From NCBI GenBank assembly GCA_001642005.1, contig LWCA01000288.1, forward strand, positions 1-33,599: 33,599 nt of DNA. The letters are read 5' to 3'. Of this stretch, positions 1-10,000 are shown in pieces. The notes below the pieces were generated by a model. The model made no database searches and was not told where the DNA came from. It saw only the letters and a list, made by a program, of their open reading frames with translations. Within the stretch, counting starts at the first letter, position 1; each line of letters begins with the position of its first letter. The position numbers were made by a program, and so were the translations under genes. Source of the DNA: Intoshia linei (taxonomy: Eukaryota > Orthonectida > Rhopaluridae).

Positions 1-915
1 GCTCAAGTATATCGTAATAAATTAGATAATATTTTTTCAGTCGCAAAAGATGATAAATCTAAGACACCCTTTGAGGATATTGAATTCCTTAATTTTCAAA
101 ATCATGAAATTGGTTCAATGGTATCCACTACTATAAATCATCCATAATTGGAATCAATTGGAAAATCCATTGACATCGAAAAAAACGAAAACAAATCGAA
201 ACAGAAAATGGAAATTATAAAAACATTACACTCATATACATTCTAACAAAGACCACATTTATTCGACAGGTGATGATACGGCTTATTTTGATTCGTCTAA
301 CCTAAAACAAAAATCTTCATGGCGGTCATATGATAAAAAAAATGTTTCACTCGTGGAGAATCAATTACAAAAAATCTCGAAACAATCAGAGAAAAAAAAT
401 TTCTAAAGAAATGAAGATTATAAAATATTAAAAACAATGGTAAATGATGTTACCAATATTGTGGTTTATTTTGACTCAAAAAAGATGGACAAAATTGAAA
501 AAACGGCCGTTGTCATTATCGACGCTAAAACTAAACAGGAATTACTATTAGGTATTGTTTCCCAGAACGATGGTAAGGGTATTACTACTGCCAAAACAGT
601 ATACAATCTTTTGAAGAAATGGCACGTACACAATAAAGTTATAGTGTTCTGTTATGATACAATATCTGGCAATACCTGAAAGTTTAATGGGAGTGTAAAA
701 TATTTAACAGATTTTCTAAATACGACTATTGTATATCTACCTTGTAGACATCATATACTTGAAATAATAATATCTGCAGCATTTTTCACTATTTATGGAA
801 ACTAATGCAACCTGACATTTTAGGGTATAAATTTGTCAAAGACGTTCAAGACATATATTATCAAGATCAAGGAAGGTGTCGTGAAGAGAGAAGTGCAATG
901 CATTGGTTTATATAA
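1..915 (+). pseudogene. Decayed transposase-like gene (family not assigned)
   Basis: Reading-frame pieces on the plus strand look like one decayed protein. Positions 1-144 are open in frame 1 and end in TAA. An 80-codon frame from 437 ends in TGA at 677-679, and the same frame then continues open to about 804. The joined region carries the pattern FCYDTISGNT shortly before PCRHHILEIIISAAF. I recall this spacing (DTTxxNTG, later CRHHILE) from transposase-like proteins that are repeated in invertebrate genomes, but I cannot name the superfamily. A further stretch from about 810 (QPDILGYKF) continues in another frame. At least one in-frame stop and two frame changes mean it is dead. The left end lies outside the window and no terminal repeats were seen. 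Confidence 0.6.
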
Positions 916-1913
916 AAAAACGTAAAATTTACAGCAGCCAATTCATTTGCATATTTTCGTAGAATTAAATTTTTCAAGTGATTTACATCAATTTTAATTA
1001 TTCCATTGACAATGTCTTTTAAAATTTTAAAAGATCTAAAAAGTAATTAATTTTGTTACAATTAAAAATACTTAGCAACAACAAAATTCATCTTCTTAGT
1101 ATTGACCTCATCAAACGAAACGCAATAATATGACGAAGTTAAACGTCTAACCTGGTAATCCAACTAAAATGTTGACAAGTTTTATTTAGATTCATAATTG
1201 ATAGTACAAGTTATTCTCCCTATTTTGAATATCCAAAAAGAGTTGAAATTATCGTCAACAAATTTATAATAATAATAGCAATACATATATTTGAATATCA
1301 ATATAATTATTACATCTTATTTTACAATTTATTAGATTTTTTTAGGCATTAATTTAAGTAACATCTCTACCCGTTGTCAATATTAATATAATTTTTAGTT
1401 TCGACCGAATAAACTGATAGAAACCGCCAGACTAATAATTTAATAACCATGAAATCAACAAAAAATGCAAAGATTGGGTATAATATTTATTCATCAAATA
1501 ATTTTTAAATAGATTTTCTAAGCAAACCTATTCCTTATATTTAACTACCTATTTTATACAATCATTTAACACTACATAGCTTATACTTTTTTCTTAAAGA
1601 CAAATTGTTCCCCTTTGTACATCATATTTTATTAATAATTGATGTCTTGATTATATTATCAATATTTTTTAAAATTTGTAATTTTTGGGAGACATTTAAA
1701 TTTTAAACGTTAAAATTAATTGGAGCAATAACTTTACTAAAAAATGATTAATGTTTAAAAAAACTGAAAAATAAACTTAACATTTTGTTAAATATTCGTG
1801 AAAAATTTGAATTTGTCAATTTATAGTGTGTAAAATATCGAGAATAGCCTGCATAATAATATAAATGTATACATTAAATCTATATAATAGTGATATTATC
1901 TCACAAAAAGTAA
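916..1913. other. AT-rich stretch without recognisable gene
   Basis: Very AT-rich sequence with no open frame that looks coding on either strand and no repeat ends that I could pair. It separates the dead transposase from the tRNA gene. Confidence 0.5.
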
Positions 1914-1985
1914 GGTTCTGTGGTGTAGTGGTTATCACGTCAGTTTTACACACTGAAGGTCATGGGTTCAACCCCCGTCAGGACC
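1914..1985 (+). tRNA. tRNA-Val, anticodon TAC
   Basis: A complete 72-nt cloverleaf can be folded by eye. The acceptor stem pairs GGTTCTG with CAGGACC (one G-T pair). The D arm is GTGTAGTGGTTATCAC. The anticodon stem is TCAGT/ACTGA around the loop TTTACAC, giving anticodon TAC for valine GTA codons. The T arm carries GGTTCAACC. The D- and T-arm sequences match the internal A and B boxes used by RNA polymerase III, and a run of nine T follows the 3' end directly as terminator. There is no intron and no encoded CCA, as usual for eukaryotic tRNA genes. Stems are intact, so it is probably functional. Confidence 0.95.
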
Positions 1986-1994
1986 TTTTTTTTT
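1986..1994 (+). terminator. RNA polymerase III oligo-T terminator
   Basis: A run of nine T directly follows the tRNA-Val gene and is the expected pol III stop signal. Confidence 0.8.
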
Positions 1995-2972
1995 ATTATT
2001 TAAAAATATCGTGCTGATTTCAACAGTTTTCTAAATTTGAAAATACATGTATTATTAACATTATTTAAATTTATTTAAAAAATCAGTAATTCAAATATTT
2101 GAACTTTGAAATTTGATAAAAACTAACCAACAAAATAATAAGTAAAGTAAGTTTGTTGTATTTGTTTTATATTTGTATTTGTTGTTATTTTTTGACTCAA
2201 TTCTAAAAATAATTTATGATCCCACCTTTTTTAATAATATGCATAAATAAAATATTAACATGATAAATACATATAAATCACTAGAAGCAAAAATTTTTAG
2301 GCGTATGCTAAAAAAAATACTTCAAAATATATAGTCACCTACTTTGAAGGACACTGATTTAATAAATTTTCACGTTTGGTGTAAATTCAAAATATACCGA
2401 TCCACAAATTCCTTCTAATGATTCAACAAACGTTTGGGAAAGCAAAGAGACTTGAGGTTCAGTTAGATAAAGTAGTATTGTCTCTATTGCACATAAATCA
2501 GTTATATTCTATAATAAAAATTAAACATTTTTAAAATAACTAGATTTACTTCGTACAAACAGTAGCTAGCTCTACTGAGTGCCGACTTTAAATTAACTCA
2601 CAAAAAAATAAAGTATATAATTAAAAATATATAAACAATATAATTGTAATGTATGGTTAAAATAATAATGTGGTTATAAGCCTAAAAATTGTCGTAAATA
2701 AAAAGAAATGGAAAAAAATAAAATTGTAAATATCCTTATTGAATCTGAGACAACAATGTGAATTTAAAGATAATGTGGTCCAATATTAGTAGTGTAGTAT
2801 AAAATACTGATAGCCTTCTCATCACAAAATTATTAAATATATTTAGTATCCTGTTTAGTTAATTTTTAGGATGAAATAATGTTATTGTTTATAATGAAAT
2901 TTTTAAAAATAATAAATTGCGTAAATACAGGCTAATTCTCCGTTAACGGATTTTTTTTATAAGTAATGTATA
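1995..2972. other. AT-rich stretch without recognisable gene
   Basis: No convincing coding frame, RNA gene or paired repeat ends were seen between the tRNA and the hAT MITE. Confidence 0.5.
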
Positions 2973-2980
2973 CATTAAAA

Positions 2981-3683
2981 TAGTGGTTCCCAATTGGAGT
3001 CCAAGAGATTCAAATAAAATATAGAAAATTTTTGATCAACTTTTGTTTATTTTTAGAGAAGAATTTTTAATAATTATTACAGAGTTTCTAGATGTTGATT
3101 ACCCCAAAGCCTAAACGACCTCTACATTATTATTTAAAAAATCCCACTTATATCCCACCATTAATAAAATTTAATAAAAAATACCATTTCAAGTCCTAGG
3201 GAAATTTATTTTTACCGATATTTTTTGAAAAATCCGATTTTACGAAACCTTATGAAAAACTCCACTTAATCAAACCACAAAATAAAAAATTATTTTTTTC
3301 CAATATTTTTTTGAAAAACACGATTTTACCAAATGTTATGAAAAAAAACTCCTATTCCAACCCCTTTTATAAAATTCCAATATTACCAACGATTAAGGGA
3401 AATATCTTGTTTTTCCAATATTATTTTGAAATATCTAATTTTACTAAATCTTATGAGCAAAAACTTTCCACTCAAAAACCCAAAATAAAAAATGAAATTT
3501 TACCAACTCTCAATAAAAAATCCTCTTTTACCAATATTTTTTTGAAAACACAATTTTACTAAATCCTATAATGAAAAATCTTTAATTTTTTCATCAATAT
3601 TTTATATTTCATGTTATCTTGGGATCAAAAAAACAAATGTTTTAAAATGGGGGTTCGTACAGTATTTGAATCGGGAACCACTG
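2981..3683. mobile_element. hAT-type MITE with perfect 8-bp target duplication
   Basis: The element starts TAGTGGTTCCCAATTGG and ends with the inverted counterpart (reverse complement CAGTGGTTCCCGATTC). It is flanked by a perfect 8-bp direct repeat, CATTAAAA, at 2973-2980 and 3684-3691. An 8-bp duplication and a CAGTGGTTC-like end are hallmarks of hAT transposons. The 703-bp interior has no transposase and is made of degenerate repeats of about 70-100 bp around the words CCAATATTTTTTTGAAAA and AAAACTCCAC. The 83-codon open frame at 3311-3562 lies in these repeats and is not a gene. A related sequence lies at about 10336-10620. Confidence 0.85.
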
Positions 3684-3691
3684 CATTAAAA

Positions 3692-4159
3692 CAATGAAAA
3701 AGATTTGATTTTCATTCCCTTTAACCGATATTTGCAGGTCATTTCATTTCATATAATTAATAATCAACCATTATTATCATCATTAACCAAGAAGAAAATG
3801 AAATGTTTATCTACATGTGTACCTATAATTTCTAATTTAAACAAAAAAAGATTTAGTATAATTATGATGGTTGTAACTTCAAGTTAAAATTTAACAGAAT
3901 TTTTATTTTTTAAATTAAGGTTTTTTCCGTTAAATATGAATTATTAGCCTGTATTTTAAAAGTCAATTTATAAAATTGAAAACAGATTTCTGTATTTTAA
4001 ATACATACAATGTATATCACTTAATTCTTATTTCTATTGAAAATGAATGAATATTTGTAATTTTTTGGTAATCCAAAAATTTTTATCGGAAAGTGTAGTT
4101 TCAAGTTTTGAGGTTAGGATTTGATACAAATGTTCATAATTTGAAAATTATCACATAAT
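3692..4159. other. AT-rich stretch without recognisable gene
   Basis: A 60-codon open frame at 3705-3887 has low-complexity composition and no family signature. Nothing else is visible. Confidence 0.45.
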
Positions 4160-4745
4160 CCTAACTTATATAATATGCTAAGCGATTTTTGTTTGTGTGT
4201 GTTCCACTTTATTGAAATAACTACCAGTCTTAGAACTTTATAAAGTCCACATTTCCATTACAGTTTTTTTCCGGGATGTATGATAATATAAATTTCAACC
4301 TCCCATACTCACATTTTACGGGTCAAAAATTCCAATTGTCCTTTTTTTGAAAATCATAAACATTATCATAAATTTAAATTTAAAAAAATTATATCTTCAG
4401 GGCCAAAACCAAAATTACCTTTTTTTTGAATGAAAACAGCCCTAGAATTTAAAAAAATTTACAGTTCGTACAGTTGTATCATGTTAACGCACACCAAAAA
4501 TTTCAACAAAATAAGTGACGACTTCACCGTCAAAAAAGTATTTTAATATTCAAATATTTTATTAAAACAAAAAATGTGAAATAATTAACGGTCCGAAAAT
4601 TAAAAAAATAAAAGGATTATTCTGATTAGCTTATTCCAGTTGATATAAATACAAAAGTTTAACCTGAGAAATCTACGCATTCCCGATGAAAAATAATTTT
4701 TAATATATTATGAACCAATCAACCCGAGAAATCTACGCATTCTCG
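4160..4745. repeat. Interspersed repeat, copy 1
   Basis: This copy begins near ACTTATATAATATGC, then GCGATTTTTGTTTGTG, a TG-rich tract, ACAGTTTTTTTCCGGG and ATTTCAACCTCCCA, and runs to GAGAAATCTACGCATTC. The same order of words occurs at about 8970-9510 and 33285-33599, so it is a dispersed family. Near the end the word GAGAAATCTACGCATTC occurs twice about 60 bp apart; the second copy, CGAGAA...TTCTCG at 4723-4743, can form a short hairpin. No coding capacity is seen. A 3' hairpin would fit a Helitron-like element, but the class is not established. Confidence 0.65.
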
Positions 4746-5115
4746 TATTTGTTGTTTGTACGTAATACATAACAGTCAACCTAGTTTGTTTATAAAATTC
4801 TAAGAGTTAATGTTTTTTACCCTGAAAGACTCAATTTGTGAAAACAACATTTGCGATAAACCCTTACCCTTGAAAATCTGTATTAGAAATAGGTATTTTT
4901 AAAATTATACTCAACATATTTTCTAAAATAAACGGTAATAAACACACATCCATACATTTTATGCTACATTATTTCATATAATGAAATTTTCATTATTTTT
5001 TTTAGTAATAAATCCTTAATAAGGATATGGGAGAGTACACCGGGTTTACTAGATCTTACTTTAACGAGATTGACTCCTTAATTGACTTAAATTTATGATG
5101 AATAAGATTCATTAA
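4746..5115. other. AT-rich stretch without recognisable gene
   Basis: No exon of the neighbouring M16 gene could be recognised here on the minus strand. The words TTGTTTGTACG and TAACAGTCAA near 4750-4785 recur at about 12970-12995, suggesting one more low-copy repeat. Confidence 0.4.
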
Positions 5116-5123
5116 GGTAGACC

Positions 5124-5643
5124 AGTGATTCCCATCTGGAGTATTTACCCACGAGTGGGTAATTTGACTTTTTTCATGGGTAATCTCGAAATTTTTTTAT
5201 TTTTTTTGCGTCGCATGCACAGTAACGTATAAAATATAATGTGTTCTAATTGATATAATGATGTGGTAATGTAATACATGAATATTGATTTATAAAATCT
5301 TATTTAAAAAATAAACCTTTCTAGAATTAAAAAAATCAAATTTCTACTACAATTTAGCGAGTGATGTTTTTGTGTAAGTTACATTTACATTTAAATAATA
5401 ATTTTTTTTACATTTTGATACATTAAAGCATTGAGGGTCAAAAACCAAATTTCCCCTTTTTTTGAATAAAATACATAAATGATACTTATTAAAATTATTA
5501 TTTTGTAAATTAGATTTTTTTAAATATTAATATAGCTCTTATTCTAAAAACCTGTCAGTCCAATATGCAGTTAAAAAATATTGTGGGTAATATCAAAATA
5601 AGTACTATAATATGAGTAACATAGAAAAAAGGTTTGGAAAGGT
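5124..5643. mobile_element. Probable degenerate hAT-like insertion
   Basis: The left end reads AGTGATTCCCATCTGG, close to the CAGTGGTTCCC end of other hAT copies in the window. The right end is a weaker inverted match (GGTTTGGAAAGGT). Flanking octamers GGTAGACC (5116-5123) and TGTAGACC (5644-5651) agree at seven of eight positions, as for an aged target duplication. Inside, ACGAGTGGGTAAT near the left and GTGGGTAAT near the right echo each other. It ends about 20 bp from the point where the M16 peptidase reading frame stops. Confidence 0.5.
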
Positions 5644-5672
5644 TGTAGACCAAGGGTTCCAAACCTGAGACT

Positions 5673-6823
5673 TCACTCTACCCCACGAATTAAAATAAAA
5701 CTGAAGAGGACATTTCTTATTGAGCCACCCAATATGAATGATTCAATGAATAGTATTTTAAAAAGATAAACATCAGATTCCGGACACACTCGCCATGCAA
5801 TTCGTATATTTCCATGCGTTTCGGTGTCTGAAGGAAAATTAATATGACTAATATGAGAGGTCATTTGATTTGGAAGAGTTGACCAAGGTTTAGTGTAATT
5901 TTCCATTTTTTTCGATAAAATACCGGTTTTAAAACAATCTTCTAAACTGTTTAACATTTTTTCAATTTCCGCACTATTAATTTTCCCGGTAACAATGATT
6001 GACAAATTTTGAGGGTGGTAAAATTTTTTATGGTAATCGACAATCTAAAAGAAATTTATAAATGAAAAATGACTTGAAAACCTTTTCGTGAGTAGTGGTG
6101 TGTCGTAAATTTACCATTTTACCGCCAGTATTGTAGCGATACCCACATTTCTCATCATAAAGAGTACGTAGCATTTCTTCCTCGGTTAAACACTCGCTAG
6201 TGTTTTCAGTTTGCTGCATTTCGCAGTAAACTACACCTCCATCATCACCATCATTTGTAATGTGGTGAACTTCTGTAATAAACCCTTCTTTCTAAAAACT
6301 GGTGAAATTAAAAATTTTAAAAAGTACAGTGATACTGGCATTGAGAATATGATCAAGATATATATCCATTATATTGATAAAACCTTGAAACGAAGCAACT
6401 TCAATCGTGTAACAGGTATGATCCACGTCTATAAATGTTAAACTTGATATTTAGGTGAATAGGGAATACCTGTCCAAGCATTAGTCCCTCTTGCAAAATT
6501 TCTGTTTGATACAATGTCCAAAGAACCCTAAATTAAATTGACTTTAACCTTTTAAAAATGAAAATTAACCTTATAAGGATATTTCGAACTACCAAGAAAA
6601 ATCAAATGTTCTAATGTATGTGGCAATCCATCATCACTATGTGCTTCCGTAGCTAAAACAATTGTTACAACAATCTTAAAGATTAACCTAAGCAAAAGTA
6701 TGCATTATACATTGCACTATCTACATCAGCTACATGCACTTTGAGACCAGTAGATTTAGATTCGAATCCTTTTATGTCTATATGAGTTTCCAGTTTTTTT
6801 TTATAAATTTCGATGAAATCCAT
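5673..6823 (-). CDS. M16 family (pitrilysin/insulysin-like) zinc metallopeptidase, 3'-truncated gene
   Basis: Six exons on the minus strand: 6823-6688, 6652-6570, 6527-6470, 6428-6328, 6291-6082 and 6044-5673. The introns are 35, 42, 41, 36 and 37 nt with GT/AG ends, and all phases agree, giving 319 codons plus TGA. Exons 1-2 encode ATEAHSDDGLPHTLEHLIF with the inverted zinc motif HTLEH at residues 57-61, where the glutamate is the catalytic base and the two histidines bind zinc. GTNAWTDVDHTCY follows, also typical of the M16C subfamily. By known family members the protein should be about 1,000 residues; here it ends after about 320, in the first peptidase half. The last dozen codons do not look like M16. 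I infer truncation by the adjacent insertion, or a missed distant exon. It diverges from ERP44 273 bp away. Either a degenerating gene or a lineage-specific short form. Confidence 0.82.
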
Positions 6824-7096
6824 GCCCAAATTACTTTATTATAATACTAATTATCACGCAACAACCTTAAATATCTATTATCAATCACGAAATGTCATGT
6901 CTACATTTAGTTGTTTCTATTAATTTGCATTAAAGTAATTTTTAGAAATAATAGTAAATATTAACAATAAATCGGAATAAATATTTCTTACTCCATTTTA
7001 GAGTTTACAAATACTTCCTTATTGTTTAGTTTCCATTGAAATAATTTGTCGATAAACAAGGTTTATATTAACAGCTGTATCTCATTTATTGGTTAT
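6824..7096. promoter_or_regulatory. Divergent intergenic region between M16 gene and ERP44
   Basis: These 273 bp separate two start codons that point away from each other, so both promoters must lie here or overlap the genes. No clear promoter motif was recognised; the call rests on gene arrangement only. Confidence 0.4.
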
Positions 7097-10000
7097 ATGT
7101 ATATGAATATTTTACTAATTTTAACCATATTTATGGTTATAATTTACTCAATACATGCTCAAGATGTTATTCCTTTGACGTCTTCTAATATCGATGAAAC
7201 TATCCGACAGAGCCATTTAATTATTATCAATTATTATGCTTCTTGGTATGTTTTAAAAAATTTAATTACAAGTTTGTATTCTTTTGCCATAGATTTTTAT
7301 TTTTATAATTTGGTTAATATTGTGTATATTGTACATTTTTGTTCCATCACTATTATAAATTGGACAACAATACTCAAATTTCATTTTTTAATTTTCAATT
7401 CACTTATTCTCTTATTTTAGGTGCCGTTTTAGTCAAATGCTTGAAGGTCCATACGCAAAAGCTGCTCCAAAAGCCTTTGAAATTAATGTAAACATTTTTA
7501 CTCTTAATGTTTATAGTCTCAATTTATTTTTAGGCAAATACCCGATATGGTAAAGTTAATTGCGTTGCCGAAAGTATGTTTTATTTTTTTGGTTTTCATT
7601 TTTCATTCTCATTTGTTATTTTAGATGTATTATGTGGCAATCATAAAGTTTCAAAATATCCCACATTATTAATTTACATGCACGGAGTTAAATTGAAAGC
7701 AGAGTATAATGGGGCACGGGATACTGATGCCCTTGTCAAATTTGTTTTAGACAGAATTAAATTAATTGAAGCCGATACATATAATAAAGATATTATTGAT
7801 TCATTTTCTAGGGTAATTTATTTTCAATTTTCGAATTTGTGAGTATTAATTTGCTGATCTGATTAAAGGATTACCAAGATTTTTTGTTCGTTAGGTTAAC
7901 AAATTTTTGCAACTGCAATTTGAAAAAAATTAAATGCCATTTTGTGAATTTTTTTTAATTTATATAAGCTAGTCTTTGATAAATTTATATTTTTAAAAAG
8001 AATCATTGAAAATCGGGTTGATATTCAATCCAAGTTAGTCTAAAATTTGATTTTATTAATTGATGATTAACATTCAATTTGAAAAAATAAGACCTTAATA
8101 ATTTCGCCAAGACTCCGAACAGGGTATTAGAGTACGGTAGGTTTAGCACTGGTTATAATAGATCCCGACTATTTAATTATGGTGAGCCTCTTTATTCAAG
8201 TTGTTTATTTTTTGTTTTTTCCAAAATTTTTTTTTTGGTTTTACTCGTGTACCTTACTTTGAGAAAAAACTGGTTTATTTTTTTGTTAGTTTATTTTTAA
8301 CTTATTAATATTTAATTTTATTATTTTAGGAGTCATTCATTGTTGCCCATTTAAAAGAAACTTCAAAAGACACCATTACAATGTTTCACCAGTCAAATTC
8401 TATTTTATTAGGAGAACCAAAACACTTTATTGAAACGTATATATATTGAATTAAAATTATTGTATCAGGATATAAAAATATATTATCCGGTTATATTTTT
8501 TAAATTGATGAATCGTGAAAAATATTTTTTCAATTTTTTGGACCCAATTTTCCTTTGAATGATTATGTTGAGACTGACTCGTATATAAAATAAAAACTTT
8601 TTTAAATTAAACAATTATTCAATCAGAGTCTATTTGGGTGAACAGACCAACCCTTCAAGCATTTGCATTCGACTCGTCAGGTCGTTTTAATTTACGATGT
8701 AATCTTATTTAATCTTTTTCAATATAAAAAAAAATAAATATCATAAATTACGATGATATGAATTTTAGGATAAAGATTTTTTGAAAATGGGTAACGTAAT
8801 CTGAAGTGAAAAATGGGTCCACTTGACTTATCATAATTTGGAAAACATATTTGCATATCAACTACTAATTTAATCCAAATTTTGGGCTCTAGAGTGAAAA
8901 ATAGCCTCCACCCTAATATATAGAATCCATTGATTTATTAAAAAATCTAAATTGTCGAAATGTATCTATATTCTTACTTTTATAAAATGATTTTTGTCTG
9001 TGTGTGTGTGTTATTGTTTATTTCATTATCTGCGATTTTTAGAATTTTATAAAGTCCACATTTCTATTACAGTTTTTTCCGGGTGAAAGTAAGATAAATT
9101 TCAACCTCCCAAACACACATCTTACGGATCAAAAAGCCAATTATTCTTTTTTTGAAAATCAAACGAGTTCGAGAATTAAAAAAATATATCATCAGGGCCA
9201 AAACCACAAATTACCCTTTTTTTTAAATGAAAACAACCTTAGAATTTAAACAAATTACAGGTGGTACAGTTGTAATTTATTAACAAAAAGACACAAAAAA
9301 TTTCAATCTGAATAAGTGACACCTTCATGGTCAAAAAAGAACTTTAGTATTCATATCTTTTTTTACAGAAATATTTTATTGAAACAAAAAATGTGAAATA
9401 ATTTACGGTCAGAAATTAAAAAAAAGATTATCTGATAGAGCTTATTCCAGTTAATATAAATACAAAATTTCAACCCTAGAAATCTACGCATTCCTGGATA
9501 AAAATAATTTTTAATATAATATATCAATCTATTTTTTTCAAATATTTCGATTAAAATAAAAATTGAAAATGTAAATATTGGCCTTTTTTTTCAATTTAAA
9601 AATTTAAATCGGATGATACTTACCTACCCCAAATGCAATTATTTAAAATAATTAAAAAATAATGTGGTGAGTATATAAGTAACTTTATTCGAGGTATTAT
9701 TATGTTTTGTATTGCTTGAATGTCTCTGGTTTCTTTGATGAATTTTCCATTTTTTAAATTTATTTATAGCTAATTTATTGTGGTTTTACGAAATTTATTT
9801 TGAGGTTTTTCTATAGCAGGGGTGTCCAACCTTTTATTGATGCTAGTGACTAATACATTGACTAGAAAAATATTTCTGATCGGAACCTATGTTAAAAGTT
9901 AAAAAGAATCATCGTAGAAAACATAATTAACATTCGGAATAATTCGAAGCACTTCCGCTGAATATTTGAAAATTATCGGCAAAATTTAGTATAAGAAATA

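Noticed and set aside
3311-3562. 83-codon open frame
   Set aside because: It lies in the internal repeat array of a MITE and is made of repeated K/N/F-rich words.
7813-7838. Extension of ERP44 exon 4 to a strong GTGAGT donor at 7839
   Set aside because: It would put exon 5 out of phase; the GTAATT donor at 7813 joins in phase with ESFIVAHLKE.
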